A stretch of DNA of 64,000 nt. Source: Anaerofustis stercorihominis DSM 17244 (GTDB taxonomy: Bacteria > Bacillota > Clostridia > Eubacteriales > Anaerofustaceae). The notes below the pieces were generated by a model. That model was not told the origin of the DNA and ran no database searches. It saw only the letters and a program-made list of their open reading frames with translations. The position numbers were made by a program, and so were the translations under genes. How positions within the stretch are numbered: position 1 is the first letter of the stretch; each line of letters begins with the position of its first letter. Below, one piece after another: positions 8,175-18,152 of the stretch. The stretch spans positions 583,052 through 647,051 of the forward strand of contig NZ_DS560015.1 of NCBI RefSeq assembly GCF_000154825.1, in the 5' to 3' direction.

Positions 8175-8756
8175 ATGCCATTAATCCCAATGGTAGTAGA
8201 AAATGAAGGAAGAGCTGAACGCTCTTACGATATCTACTCTCGTTTACTTAAAGACAGGATAATATTTCTCTCAGGAGAAATAAACGACGACGTTGCTAAT
8301 TTAGTGGTAGCGGAAATGCTATTTTTAGAGTCACAGAATAGCGAAAAAGATATACAGTTATATATAAATTCCCCGGGCGGAAGCGTTACTGCGGGAATGG
8401 CTATATATGACACAATGAATTATATCAAATGCGATGTATCGACTATTTGTATCGGTATGGCAGCATCCATGGGAGCATTCTTACTCGCATGCGGTGAAAA
8501 GGGCAAGAGGATTGCTCTGCCAAGCAGTGAAATAATGATACATCAGCCCCTGGGAGGTTTTCAGGGACAAAGCAGCGATGTGGAAATACACGCAAAAAGA
8601 CTCTTAAAGACAAGAGAAGATATTAATAAAATACTTAGTAAAAGAACGGGAAAAACACTTAAAACTATCGAAAAAGATACTGACAGAGATAACTTTATGT
8701 CTGCTAAAGAGGCTATGGAATACGGGCTTATAGATAAAGTTATCGAAAAAAGATAA
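8175..8756 (+). CDS. clpP: ATP-dependent Clp protease, proteolytic subunit
   Basis: 193 residues, full length. ClpP forms the 14-mer serine-protease barrel that degrades substrates unfolded by ClpX. The triad is intact: S98 in GMAASMGA, H123 in MIHQPLGG, and D172. The SPGGSVTAG oxyanion region is present. ATG with GGAGGTAATTTTT upstream. It lies between tig and clpX on the same strand with short gaps, the standard bacterial order. Confidence 0.98.
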   Translation: MPLIPMVVENEGRAERSYDIYSRLLKDRIIFLSGEINDDVANLVVAEMLFLESQNSEKDIQLYINSPGGSVTAGMAIYDTMNYIKCDVSTICIGMAASMGAFLLACGEKGKRIALPSSEIMIHQPLGGFQGQSSDVEIHAKRLLKTREDINKILSKRTGKTLKTIEKDTDRDNFMSAKEAMEYGLIDKVIEKR

Positions 8757-8775
8757 ATAAGAAAGGAGCTATTAT

Positions 8776-10038
8776 ATGAGTGACGAAAACAAAACTTACG
8801 AAGAGCAGAATCATTGTTCATTTTGCGGAAAAAGCCAATCCGAAGTAAAAAGTTTGGTAGCGGGACCGGGAGTATTTATTTGTAACGAATGTATTGCACT
8901 TTGTAACGAAATGTTCAACGAAACATTTTACGATGATGACAATAACGAATTTGTTAATGATTTAGCTCCAAATCTTAATGATGTAGAAAAACCTAATAAA
9001 ATCAAAGAATTATTGGATGAATATGTAATCGGCCAGGACGATGCTAAAAAGACTTTAGCCGTTGCGGTTTATAATCACTATAAAAGGATAAACGTAGCAG
9101 AAAACAGTGATGATAAAGATTCGGATGTAGAATTACAAAAAAGCAATATCTTACTAACGGGACCGACGGGAAGCGGTAAAACACTGCTGGCTTCCACACT
9201 GGCAAGGATATTAAAAGTACCTTTTGCAATTGCGGACGCTACGGCACTTACCGAAGCGGGATATGTGGGTGAAGACGTTGAAAACATCTTACTGAGACTT
9301 ATCCAGGCGGCGGATTATAACGTAGAGCTTGCACAAAAAGGGATAATATATATCGACGAAATCGATAAGATTGCCAGAAAAAGCGAAAACACATCTATTA
9401 CGAGAGATGTAAGCGGTGAAGGTGTTCAGCAGGCACTCCTTAAAATACTTGAAGGAACCACTGCCAACGTTCCCCCTCAGGGCGGAAGAAAACATCCTCA
9501 TCAGGACTTCATTCAAATAGATACCAAAGATATATTATTTATCTGCGGAGGAGCTTTCGACGGTTTGGACGAAGTTGTAAAGAAAAGACTTGGAACTCAT
9601 TCAATGGGCTTCGGCAACGATATTACCGGAGTCAAAGATAAATCCACCGACGATTTATTCAAACTTGCACAGCCTCAGGACTTCGTGAAATACGGTCTTA
9701 TCCCCGAGCTTGTGGGAAGACTTCCTATAAGTGCTTCACTTAAGAAGCTTGATGAAAAGGCTCTTGTTAATATTTTGACAAAACCTAAAAATGCTTTAAT
9801 AAAACAATATAAATATCTGCTCAGCTTAGATGATGTGGATCTTCATTTTGACAAAGAAGCTGTTAACTTAATAGCAAAGGAAACCGTCAAGAGAGAGACC
9901 GGAGCGAGAGGACTTAGAAGTATCCTCGAAGACATCATGCTGGATGTTATGTATGAAGCACCAAGCAGAGAAGATGTAAAAGAACTTACCGTAACCAAAG
10001 AAATGGTAAAAGAAGCTTTTGATAAAAAAGTTCAGTAA
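8776..10038 (+). CDS. clpX: ATP-dependent Clp protease, ATPase subunit ClpX
   Basis: 420 residues. ClpX is the AAA+ unfoldase that feeds ClpP. The N-terminal zinc finger has C14, C17, C36 and C39. Walker A GPTGSGKT lies at 129-136 and Walker B IIYIDEID at about 190-197. The pore-2 RKH loop (GGRKHPH) and the sensor/C-domain ([11 protein letters not shown]) are present. Start ATG with AAAGGAGC upstream, 19 bases after clpP. A strong terminator follows the stop. In many Clostridia lon and engB come next; here they lie 20 kb away. Confidence 0.98.
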   Translation: MSDENKTYEEQNHCSFCGKSQSEVKSLVAGPGVFICNECIALCNEMFNETFYDDDNNEFVNDLAPNLNDVEKPNKIKELLDEYVIGQDDAKKTLAVAVYNHYKRINVAENSDDKDSDVELQKSNILLTGPTGSGKTLLASTLARILKVPFAIADATALTEAGYVGEDVENILLRLIQAADYNVELAQKGIIYIDEIDKIARKSENTSITRDVSGEGVQQALLKILEGTTANVPPQGGRKHPHQDFIQIDTKDILFICGGAFDGLDEVVKKRLGTHSMGFGNDITGVKDKSTDDLFKLAQPQDFVKYGLIPELVGRLPISASLKKLDEKALVNILTKPKNALIKQYKYLLSLDDVDLHFDKEAVNLIAKETVKRETGARGLRSILEDIMLDVMYEAPSREDVKELTVTKEMVKEAFDKKVQ

Positions 10039-10039
10039 T

Positions 10040-10068
10040 AAAAAAGGACATGATTTATGTCCTTTTTA
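10040..10068 (+). terminator. intrinsic terminator after clpX
   Basis: AAAAAGGACAT / ATGTCCTTTTT stem with a 5-nt loop and a T-run, directly after the clpX stop. Confidence 0.9.
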
Positions 10069-10073
10069 TTTTG

Positions 10074-10102
10074 TTTACATTTAATAAAAAAATAGTTATA
10101 AT
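10074..10102 (+). promoter_or_regulatory. putative sigma-A promoter of the rRNA methyltransferase gene
   Basis: TTTACA, 17-bp spacer, TATAAT. Transcription would start near 10109, downstream of the first possible ATG (10106), which supports the start at 10130. Confidence 0.7.
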
Positions 10103-10129
10103 GAGATGAGTAAATCAAAGAGGAAAGCC

Positions 10130-10864
10130 ATGATAACATCAAAGACGAATAAAATAATAAAACTTGTAAAGAGTCTGGAAAAAAAGAAATACCAGGATAA
10201 ATACGGACTTTATGTCCTTGAAGGGATAAAATTCGTAAAGGACGCGGTTATAAATAAAAATCATATAATCAAATATATAATAACCACCGAGGAATACACC
10301 GAAGATTATGATGATGCTTTGGAAGTGGATAATGAAATATTCAAATACATATCTTCCACAAAGACCCCTCAGGGAGTGCTTGCGGTATTAGAAACGAAAT
10401 ACTGTGATATAAATGATATAAATAAAAACGATAACATATTATATTTGGATACGGTCCAAGACCCCGAAAACGTGGGAGGGCTTATAAGGAGCAGTGTCTG
10501 TACGGATTTTGACGCAGTAATATTGAACTCTTCAGCATCCCCTTTCCTTTCAAAAGCAGTGAGAGCAAGTGCGGGAAGCATAATAAACACTAAAATAATC
10601 TTGGATGAAGATTATAAAATTTTAAAAACATTAAAAGAAAAAGGATTTGATATAATAGCTTCCACATTGAACGGAAAAGAAGATATAACGCTTAACAAAA
10701 AAAACAATGTTTTGATCGTGGGGAACGAAGGTAACGGTATAAGCGACGAATGTTTGAAATACGCCACAAAAGAAGTAAAGATCCCCATGAGCGGAAAATG
10801 CGAATCCCTGAATGCAAACGTCAGCGGTTCCATATTGATGTACAAAATATATGGTTTTCTGTAA
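10130..10864 (+). CDS. TrmH/SpoU-family RNA 2'-O-methyltransferase (YsgA-like)
   Basis: 244 residues. SPOUT-fold enzymes methylate ribose in rRNA or tRNA using S-adenosylmethionine bound in a C-terminal knot. Seen: an N-terminal substrate-binding domain (MITSKTNKIIKLVKSL to LEGIKFV), motif 1 DTVQDPENVGGLIRS with the catalytic Asn/Arg, motif 2 IVGNEGNGIS, and motif 3 IPMSGKCESLNANVS. The start is the ATG at 10130 with AGAGGAAA upstream. Homologues usually sit just before pheS-pheT, often after ktrB-ktrA; here pheST is 8 kb away on the other strand. The exact target base is unknown. Confidence 0.88.
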   Translation: MITSKTNKIIKLVKSLEKKKYQDKYGLYVLEGIKFVKDAVINKNHIIKYIITTEEYTEDYDDALEVDNEIFKYISSTKTPQGVLAVLETKYCDINDINKNDNILYLDTVQDPENVGGLIRSSVCTDFDAVILNSSASPFLSKAVRASAGSIINTKIILDEDYKILKTLKEKGFDIIASTLNGKEDITLNKKNNVLIVGNEGNGISDECLKYATKEVKIPMSGKCESLNANVSGSILMYKIYGFL

Positions 10865-10871
10865 ATTTTAA

Positions 10872-10898
10872 CCAAAAAGAGTCATAGGCTCTTTTTTT
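10872..10898 (+). terminator. intrinsic terminator after the methyltransferase gene
   Basis: AAAAAGAG / CTCTTTTTTT short stem with a T-run. Confidence 0.8.
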
Positions 10899-10899
10899 A

Positions 10900-10928
10900 T
10901 TGTAAATATTTGTCGAATATTGTATAAT
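10900..10928 (+). promoter_or_regulatory. putative sigma-A promoter of the first glucosaminidase gene
   Basis: TTGTAA, 17-bp spacer, TATAAT, 37 bases upstream of the ATG at 10966; GGAGGAACG is the ribosome site. Confidence 0.7.
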
Positions 10929-10965
10929 TTAGTAAATATAGCCTTTTGGAGGAACGAAACGAAAT

Positions 10966-13395
10966 ATGAAATCATTCAAGAAAATAAGCCTAATACTCAT
11001 AATCCTATTTATCACATCCATATCCGGAAGCGTTTTTGCCGAAGACATGAATATGGACATAACTTACGATATACCAAGTCAGGCTAACGAATCCGATTTA
11101 ACAAAAGAAGAAAAAAGTATGGACAGAGAGTCTTACTCCGAAGAAGCCGCAAAAGAAGAAAACACTTCTGAAACGGAAAACTTAAAGTCATCCAGATCCG
11201 CAGCAGTCAAGTCTTTGGGTACTTTTACGGTTTCTTACGCATATGCAGCCAAAGCAAAATCAAGCGATAAATACGCAACAAAAGTATCTTTTACAGACCT
11301 TAAAGGATATTCAAAATTTGATGATGCTTATTCTTCCATGAACAGTTATTATACCAAATATAAAAATGCGGGAGATACTACAAAAGCCTACGGACTATGT
11401 ATAAGAAATACTTCCGGTAAAATCATAGCAATGAAACTCGGACGTGCCTATGCAACTCCAAGCGGTGCAACAATGAATATTGCAAGTACATATGTAACAA
11501 AAAATCATGAATTATTTTACTATAGCGCTAAAGCAAATTCTTCCACAAACTCAAGTGTAAATGTTGGGATCAGCGGTGCAAAGGGATATGTATCTTCTGC
11601 TAATTTAACTCTTGTACCTCATACACTGATATCACAAATGTATAAATCCGCATCAAGCAGTACTAAAAAATATAGCGTCGGATATTATTCAAAAAACTCA
11701 AGCGGAGAACTTATTCATACTTATAAAACTCTTACAAATTCAAGCACTTCTACATATTTTGAAAGCGGCGAATACGTTGGAAATACTTACAGTATGGTAG
11801 TAGACAAAGCTCCTTCTTTTATGAAAACGGGAACAAAATACTACAGCATGGACGGAGTCAATTTTTATACAAATTCTTATTTATCATCATCAACCAAAGC
11901 GGGAACTCATTATCCATACTTCAAATATCTTCCTTACAGGACTAAAAGCAATTATTCCGCTTCACAATTTGACAGCAGGATAAAAAACTATTCAAGTTCC
12001 AGCGTTTTGAGGGGGACCGGTAAATATTTGGTTTCTGCGCAAAATACATATGGAATAAATGCTCTTCTTGAGTTGTCTTTTGCAAATTTAGAGAGTGCAT
12101 ACGGAACAAGCGGTTATGCCATATCAAGAAAGAATTTATTCGGTATAGCGGCTACGGATTCCAATCCTGATGGAGCTTCTTATTTTAAATCTGCGGGAGA
12201 TTGTATAACAAGGCATGCAGGAAGATATCTGTCCCAAGGATACTTCGATACAAAAACCGATTCAAGATACTTCGGGACTTGTCCGGGAGATAAAAATATA
12301 GGTGTAGCGGTAAAATATGCATCGGATCCATATCACGGAGAAAAAATCAGCGGTATCGCCTATACTCAGGATAAATATATGGGCTCGAAAGACTACGGCA
12401 AATATACCATAGGTAAAACGACTACTGCGGCATATGTATATCAAAAAGCTTCGACATCAAGTAAAAAACTATACAGGCTCGGAACAAAAGGAGGTTCTTC
12501 TCCTGTAGGTATAACGGTCGCTATAATCGGAACAAGCGGGAATTATTATAAAGTTCAAAGCGATATGGGGATAGTTAACTCTGAAGCAAGCTGCTATAAT
12601 AAATATAACTTTACAAACTCGGTCGGATATATACCTAAAAGCCAAATAACTATTATAAGAAAAGGAAGTAACTCCATTTCATCATCAGGCGGCTCAACTT
12701 CATCGAGCACTTCAAATACAACAAAAGTATCAGTAACATCTGCATCAGCGAGACCATATACAAGCTATGGCTTTACTCCGGGATATAAAAATTATTTAAG
12801 AGTAAAAGGAAAATTCGCTACAAACGTAAAGGGAGCATCTGCACAGCTTCGTATATATGATTCTAAAAATAGACTTGTGGCAAAATTGAGCAAAACAAAA
12901 AAAACAACCAAAACTACAATAGGAACATTTTTTTGGGACGGAAAGGCAACAAAAGGAAATACTGCCGGATATAAAACCGGAGCGTATGTAAAAAGAAGCT
13001 CCAAAGGAACACCTTATAAATTTAAGCTGTTAATCACAGTAAATGGGAAAACCGCGCAAACAAAATTATACACAACAAAGATTTATTCCAAAGCGACGAA
13101 ATTACTGACGGATATTTCAAAACCAACTATAAAACGAAAAAGCAAAACAACGCTTTCTATGAAACCAAACAGACCGGGAACCAGTTATATAAGTATATAT
13201 AATTCAAAAGGAAAACTAGTTTTTAGTAAAAAGTTCTACTATCAAAAAGCAAACAGAAAATTATCGGTTTCATTTAAGGGCTATGGTAATTACGGAAAAT
13301 ACAACAAAAAACTACTTGCCAAAGGAAAGTATACAGTTAAATTCATACATGGAAGTTATACTTATAAATATCCTAAAAAATTAGTATTAAAATAA
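10966..13395 (+). CDS. secreted glucosaminidase (GH73-like) autolysin, paralogue A
   Basis: 809 residues, exported: a Lys-rich start, a hydrophobic core and a VFAE cleavage site at about residue 26. An acidic linker and a region with SYAYAAKAKSS lead to the GH73-like endo-beta-N-acetylglucosaminidase domain, about residues 350-480. The expected catalytic Glu is E376 in LSFANLESAYGTSGYA. This domain cuts peptidoglycan glycan strands, usually for daughter-cell separation. It is followed by an SH3-like segment (GTSGNYYKVQSDMG, GYIPKSQ). The C-terminus has two beta-sandwich repeats rich in Lys/Ser, one with a FlgD-type FFWDGKATKGN motif, probably for wall binding. A close paralogue follows in tandem. 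Confidence 0.85.
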   Translation: MKSFKKISLILIILFITSISGSVFAEDMNMDITYDIPSQANESDLTKEEKSMDRESYSEEAAKEENTSETENLKSSRSAAVKSLGTFTVSYAYAAKAKSSDKYATKVSFTDLKGYSKFDDAYSSMNSYYTKYKNAGDTTKAYGLCIRNTSGKIIAMKLGRAYATPSGATMNIASTYVTKNHELFYYSAKANSSTNSSVNVGISGAKGYVSSANLTLVPHTLISQMYKSASSSTKKYSVGYYSKNSSGELIHTYKTLTNSSTSTYFESGEYVGNTYSMVVDKAPSFMKTGTKYYSMDGVNFYTNSYLSSSTKAGTHYPYFKYLPYRTKSNYSASQFDSRIKNYSSSSVLRGTGKYLVSAQNTYGINALLELSFANLESAYGTSGYAISRKNLFGIAATDSNPDGASYFKSAGDCITRHAGRYLSQGYFDTKTDSRYFGTCPGDKNIGVAVKYASDPYHGEKISGIAYTQDKYMGSKDYGKYTIGKTTTAAYVYQKASTSSKKLYRLGTKGGSSPVGITVAIIGTSGNYYKVQSDMGIVNSEASCYNKYNFTNSVGYIPKSQITIIRKGSNSISSSGGSTSSSTSNTTKVSVTSASARPYTSYGFTPGYKNYLRVKGKFATNVKGASAQLRIYDSKNRLVAKLSKTKKTTKTTIGTFFWDGKATKGNTAGYKTGAYVKRSSKGTPYKFKLLITVNGKTAQTKLYTTKIYSKATKLLTDISKPTIKRKSKTTLSMKPNRPGTSYISIYNSKGKLVFSKKFYYQKANRKLSVSFKGYGNYGKYNKKLLAKGKYTVKFIHGSYTYKYPKKLVLK

Positions 13396-13422
13396 AAAGA
13401 CACTATTAAGTGTCTTTTTTTT
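13394..13422 (+). terminator. intrinsic terminator between the two glucosaminidase genes
   Basis: AAAAGACACT / AGTGTCTTTTTTTT stem-loop directly after the stop, so each paralogue is a separate transcript. Confidence 0.88.
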
Positions 13423-13509
13423 ACATTTCTGCCAATTTTATCTTAATGCTAAAAATGCTATTTGAAATAGTATAATTTTATGGATAAAAAATCTTAAGGA
13501 GAAATTTTT

Positions 13510-15885
13510 ATGAATACAGGTAAAAGAATAATTTGGGTTTTACTGTTATTTCTTATCCCATCATTTAATATAAGTGCAAATAATATATACACTATTGAAA
13601 TCCCCGATTTCGTAAAAAACGAAGCAAAAGACGAAAGCAAATATAAAGGGGACGAACTGCCGAAGGAGTATTTAAATAATAAGGATAAAAATACAAAAGC
13701 AGTAAATAAAAATTTTTATGTTGCCTATGCTTATGCCGCAAAAGACAAGTCCGAAGACAAGTACCCTACCCTAGTCAAATTCAATAAATTAAAGACATTC
13801 AGTACATTTGAAAGTGCAAAAAACTCAATGAATACTTTGTATACGGAGTATAAAAATAAGAACTCCGTCGAATATACAAAAAAAGCAAATGGACTTGTTA
13901 TTTTAAACGACAGAGAAAAAATAATCGATATGAAGCTGGGGAAAGCTTATATTTCGGTAAATTCGACCATTATCTCACTGGATAAAAATCACGGTTCTTC
14001 CGCACCATACATACCCACTAATCATGAGGTATTTTACTACGGTGCGGAGAATAAAAACGACCTTACATCTTCTGCATGTAAAATAGGTATAAGCGGTATG
14101 ACCAATTATACGTCTTCCGATAACCTTACATTTATACCAGAAGCAGTCCTAAGCGATACATACCTATCAGCTTCTAGCTCCCAAAAGAAGTACACTACGG
14201 GATATTACTACGTAAATACTAACAGGGATCTTTATCACTATGTATCCATACTCACCGACCCGAGTGTATCAGAGAAATATGAAAACGGTGAAAAATCAAC
14301 GCTCCAAAGTTTTATCGTAGATAAGGCTCCTTCATTTATGAAGACGGATACCAAGTATTACAGTATGGACGGTGTGAACTTTTATACTTCTAAATATTTA
14401 AGTTCTTCTTCTAAAATCGGTACCCACTATCCTTACTTTACTTATCTTTCCTACAGGACAAAAACGAACTATACAAAAGAGGATTTAAATAATAGGATAA
14501 ATACTTATCCGAGTAATACAAAACTTAAAAATCAAGGAAGTACGCTCATAGACGTTCAAAATAAATATGGGATAAATGCCCTTATGGAATTGTCTTTCGC
14601 AAATTTGGAAAGCGGATACGGCACCAGCAGTTATGCTATAAACAAAAATAATCTGTTCGGGATTGCGGCATACGATGAAACTCCCGACAATGCATATTCA
14701 TTCGAAAGTCCGAAGAAATGTATAGAAGAACATGCCTACAGACATTTAAGCAGGGCTTATTTCGATGCGAATTCCGATTTCAGATATTACGGTCCTTCTC
14801 CGGGAAATAAAAAAATAGGTGTGAACGTAAAATATGCTTCCGATCCATATCACGGAGAAAAAATAGGAGGGATTGCCTACACACAAGATAAAAACATGGG
14901 AAGCAAAGATTATGAAAAATATACTATAGGTATAACCAATAAAACTGCAAACGTCATGGAGAAACCCTCATCGGGAAGCAAAGTATTTTACAAATTATCC
15001 AACAAGAACCTAAACGAACCCGTGGGTATCCCCGTAGTCATACTGGGAACAAGCGGAGATTATTATAAAGTCCAAAGCGATATGGGAGTTAAAAGCGGAA
15101 ATGTTCATTTTGAGAACTTATATGATCATAACGGCTCGGTGGGATATATCCCCAAAAGCAGTATAGATATAGTAAGAAAAGGAAAATCATCCGTTCCCGC
15201 CGATACAGCGGATAAGCTTACGATTTCATCCATAAAGATAAGTCCTTCCCCAAGTTACGGTTTTACTCCAGGATATGGAAACAATCTAAAAGTCGAAGGA
15301 AAAATATATTCCAACAAAAAGAATGCTAAGCTTGAACTGCAGGTATACAACACAAAAAAACAATTAGTCGCAAAGAAAAGCATTACCAAGCAAAAGACGG
15401 GAACCACATCAGAAAAGATTTTCTGGGACGGAAAAGCAACTAAAGGAAATAAAGCGGGATACAAAACGGGAAGTTACGTTAAAAGAAGTTCATCGGGAAC
15501 GAAATATATGGTTAAACTCCTTCTTTCAACCTCATCGAAGAGCGTAAAATCAAAGGAATATAACATAAAAGTATATAGTAAAGCCACAAAATTAAATACC
15601 AACATTACAAAAACGGCGATAAAGAGAAAAGCATCCACCACATTATCCATGAAACCAAATAGACCCGGAACAAGCTACATAAGGATATATGACTCAAAAA
15701 ACAGTCTCGTATTCAATCAGGCATTTTATTATAAAAAAGCAAATACAAAACAAAGCACGGTTTTTAAAGGCTACGGCAATAACGGCAAATACAATAAAAA
15801 GCTCCTTTCAAAAGGGAAATACACAGTGAAATTCATCCACGGGAGCTACAGTTACAAGTACCCTAAAAAAATCACGTTAAAGTAG
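13510..15885 (+). CDS. secreted glucosaminidase (GH73-like) autolysin, paralogue B
   Basis: 791 residues with the same layout as its neighbour: signal peptide (LLLFLIPSFNISAN), a YAYAAKDKSEDKYP segment, a glucosaminidase domain with the expected catalytic Glu E367 in LSFANLESGYGTSSYA, an SH3-like segment (GTSGDYYKVQSDMG) and two C-terminal beta domains (FWDGKATKGNKAGYKTG). The catalytic and SH3-like parts are closely alike in the two proteins. The first 75 residues and the Ser/Thr linker differ most, as expected for an old tandem duplication. ATG with AAGGAG upstream; its own terminator follows. Perhaps one is used in growth and the other in another phase, but nothing in the sequence shows this. 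Confidence 0.85.
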   Translation: MNTGKRIIWVLLLFLIPSFNISANNIYTIEIPDFVKNEAKDESKYKGDELPKEYLNNKDKNTKAVNKNFYVAYAYAAKDKSEDKYPTLVKFNKLKTFSTFESAKNSMNTLYTEYKNKNSVEYTKKANGLVILNDREKIIDMKLGKAYISVNSTIISLDKNHGSSAPYIPTNHEVFYYGAENKNDLTSSACKIGISGMTNYTSSDNLTFIPEAVLSDTYLSASSSQKKYTTGYYYVNTNRDLYHYVSILTDPSVSEKYENGEKSTLQSFIVDKAPSFMKTDTKYYSMDGVNFYTSKYLSSSSKIGTHYPYFTYLSYRTKTNYTKEDLNNRINTYPSNTKLKNQGSTLIDVQNKYGINALMELSFANLESGYGTSSYAINKNNLFGIAAYDETPDNAYSFESPKKCIEEHAYRHLSRAYFDANSDFRYYGPSPGNKKIGVNVKYASDPYHGEKIGGIAYTQDKNMGSKDYEKYTIGITNKTANVMEKPSSGSKVFYKLSNKNLNEPVGIPVVILGTSGDYYKVQSDMGVKSGNVHFENLYDHNGSVGYIPKSSIDIVRKGKSSVPADTADKLTISSIKISPSPSYGFTPGYGNNLKVEGKIYSNKKNAKLELQVYNTKKQLVAKKSITKQKTGTTSEKIFWDGKATKGNKAGYKTGSYVKRSSSGTKYMVKLLLSTSSKSVKSKEYNIKVYSKATKLNTNITKTAIKRKASTTLSMKPNRPGTSYIRIYDSKNSLVFNQAFYYKKANTKQSTVFKGYGNNGKYNKKLLSKGKYTVKFIHGSYSYKYPKKITLK

Positions 15886-15903
15886 AAAAAAGTAATTATT
15901 TTT

Positions 15904-15936
15904 AGAAAGTGTACGAAATCAGTACACTTTCTTTTT
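15904..15936 (+). terminator. intrinsic terminator after glucosaminidase B
   Basis: AGAAAGTGTAC / GTACACTTTCT, an 11-bp perfect stem with a T-run. Confidence 0.92.
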
Positions 15937-16005
15937 GAGTTGATATATAATGATATATAAGAATAAAAGGAGACTGCAGTCATTACTGCAAAAATATCAA
16001 AAAAT

Positions 16006-18114
16006 ATGGAATACGATGAAATATGCTCGCTTATAATTAATGAAATGGACAATTTGATATATATAAGTGATGTGGATAAATACGAACTTATCTATATGAA
16101 TAAGACTGCGAGAGAAAGCTTTAATATAGATGAAAAAGAAGACTACCGAGGAAAGAAATGTTACAAAGTTTTAAGAGGACTTGATTCTCCATGTGAATTC
16201 TGCACAAATAAGCTTATAAACGAAGATTCTTTTTATACTTGGGAAAGTTTCAATCCCCTGCTGGGAGAATATTTTATAGTTAGAGATAAAGTCGTAAATA
16301 TAGACGGCAAAAAAGCAAGGCTTGAAATAGCAACGGATATAACTCAGAAAGAAAGCGAAAAAAGAAAGCTTGAGTATGAAATCTATAAAGAAGAAACTAT
16401 CGTAAACTGTGCAAGGACACTTTCGGGAGACAGGAACATACAAGCTGCCATAGACAAGCTTCTTGAAATAGTATGCGGATTTTATAACGGTAGCCGCGCA
16501 TATATATTTGAAATAGATTATGAAAACAAAGTTTTTTCAAATACTTATGAATACTGCACAAAAAACGTTACCGAAGAAATAGATAACCTTCAAAACCTCC
16601 CCATAACCCTTATAGACGATTGGCTGTATCAATTTAACAAAGAAGGAGAATTCTATATTTCTGCCCTCGGAGAAAAATATGATAAAAATTCTCCTGCATA
16701 TAAAATCTTGTCAAGTCAGGGAATAGACAGCTTGATTGCAGCCCCCCTCATCAAGGACGGACAAATAACGGGATTTCTCGGGGTAGACGATCCGAAAAAA
16801 AATATAAACGACCTTACCCTTATAAAGACACTGACTTATTTTATAATGAACGACATCGATAAGGAAAAACTTCTTAATACGCTGAATAAAATGAGTTACT
16901 ACGATGCCCTTACAGACCTTGGGAACAGAAATCATTATATAAATGTAGTTGAACATTTCAATGAAAACCCTCCCGAAAATATTGGGATAGTCTATATTGA
17001 CGTAAACGGACTTAAACTTATAAATGACAGCTACGGACACGACTACGGCGATATACTTTTAAAACAAACCGCAGAATTACTTAAAAAGGTGTATGATAAG
17101 CATATATTCAGAGTAGGCGGAGACGAATTCGTAGCTCTTTGTCCAAACATTGAAAAACATGAATTTGAAAAATCAGTCAGCCGTTTAAGACATTTACTGA
17201 AAAAAGAAGAAGAAATAAATATTTCTATCGGTGCGGTATGGGACAAAGGGAAAACAGAGCTTGAAAAACTCATAAAAAATGCCGATAACCTAATGTATCT
17301 GGAAAAGCAGTCTTATTATAAATCAAACTTGGTAAAAGAACACAATTACCGCTCGGAAGTATCGAAGAAGCTTATAAGAGAAATAGCAAATAATAAATTT
17401 ACTGTTCTGCTTCAGCCTCAAATAGAAACTTCCACGGGAAAGATCTCGGGTGCCGAAGCTTTGGTAAGGAAAATAGATGATGACGGAAACCTTATAACTC
17501 CCGACAAATTCATATCTTCCTACGAAGCAAAGAATATAATAAGACATGTAGACTTATTCGTTCTTGAAAGCGTATGTAAGATACTGGATAAATGGAGAAG
17601 TGAAAACAAACCCTTAATTGCGATAAGCATAAATCTATCCAGGGTTACGGTAATGGAGTATAATATAATAGATAAAATATGCGCTATATGCGACCATTAC
17701 GATATACCTCATAACTTTATAAATATAGAAGTGACCGAGAGCATATCAAAGATGAGCGACGCCGTACTGTTTGAAATAATAGAAAGATTAAGGAAAGAGG
17801 GCTTTACGATTTCTCTGGACGATTTCGGATCCGATTACTCAAACTTATCCATACTCACGAAAATAGAGTTCGATAACTTGAAGATAGATAAAAGCATAAT
17901 CGATAATATCAACAATAACCCCAATGCAAGGATAATCATAGAACACGTTATAGATATGTGCAAGCACATAGAAAAGACAAAAACCGTTGCGGAAGGTGTG
18001 GAAACGAAAGAACAATTCGACATGCTGGAAAATTATAAATGCGATTTTATTCAAGGTTATTATTTTTCAAAGCCTATAACCGTGGAAGAATTCGAAAATA
18101 AATATATGGATTAA
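16006..18114 (+). CDS. PAS-GAF-GGDEF-EAL cyclic-di-GMP protein
   Basis: 702 residues, no membrane segment. An N-terminal PAS-like domain (1-125) carries a cysteine motif SPCEFCTN. A GAF-like domain follows (about 130-285). The GGDEF diguanylate cyclase domain has an intact GGDEF at 371-375 but no RxxD inhibitory site 5 residues upstream. The EAL phosphodiesterase domain has E484-A485-L486, LDDFG and AEGVET, all intact. Both synthesis and breakdown of c-di-GMP are therefore possible, with PAS/GAF input choosing. The start is uncertain: the only clear AAGGAG lies about 35 bases before the ATG, with a small palindrome TGCAGT-CATT-ACTGCA in between, so an ATT start near 15980 is conceivable. Confidence 0.9.
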   Translation: MEYDEICSLIINEMDNLIYISDVDKYELIYMNKTARESFNIDEKEDYRGKKCYKVLRGLDSPCEFCTNKLINEDSFYTWESFNPLLGEYFIVRDKVVNIDGKKARLEIATDITQKESEKRKLEYEIYKEETIVNCARTLSGDRNIQAAIDKLLEIVCGFYNGSRAYIFEIDYENKVFSNTYEYCTKNVTEEIDNLQNLPITLIDDWLYQFNKEGEFYISALGEKYDKNSPAYKILSSQGIDSLIAAPLIKDGQITGFLGVDDPKKNINDLTLIKTLTYFIMNDIDKEKLLNTLNKMSYYDALTDLGNRNHYINVVEHFNENPPENIGIVYIDVNGLKLINDSYGHDYGDILLKQTAELLKKVYDKHIFRVGGDEFVALCPNIEKHEFEKSVSRLRHLLKKEEEINISIGAVWDKGKTELEKLIKNADNLMYLEKQSYYKSNLVKEHNYRSEVSKKLIREIANNKFTVLLQPQIETSTGKISGAEALVRKIDDDGNLITPDKFISSYEAKNIIRHVDLFVLESVCKILDKWRSENKPLIAISINLSRVTVMEYNIIDKICAICDHYDIPHNFINIEVTESISKMSDAVLFEIIERLRKEGFTISLDDFGSDYSNLSILTKIEFDNLKIDKSIIDNINNNPNARIIIEHVIDMCKHIEKTKTVAEGVETKEQFDMLENYKCDFIQGYYFSKPITVEEFENKYMD

Positions 18115-18116
18115 AA

Positions 18117-18142
18117 AAAGGTACTTATTAAGTACCTTTTTT
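18117..18142. terminator. bidirectional terminator between the GGDEF-EAL gene and pheT
   Basis: AAAAGGTACTT / AAGTACCTTTTTT, symmetrical with A and T runs on both sides; it serves the convergent genes. Confidence 0.9.
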
Positions 18143-18152
18143 ATTACTTTGA

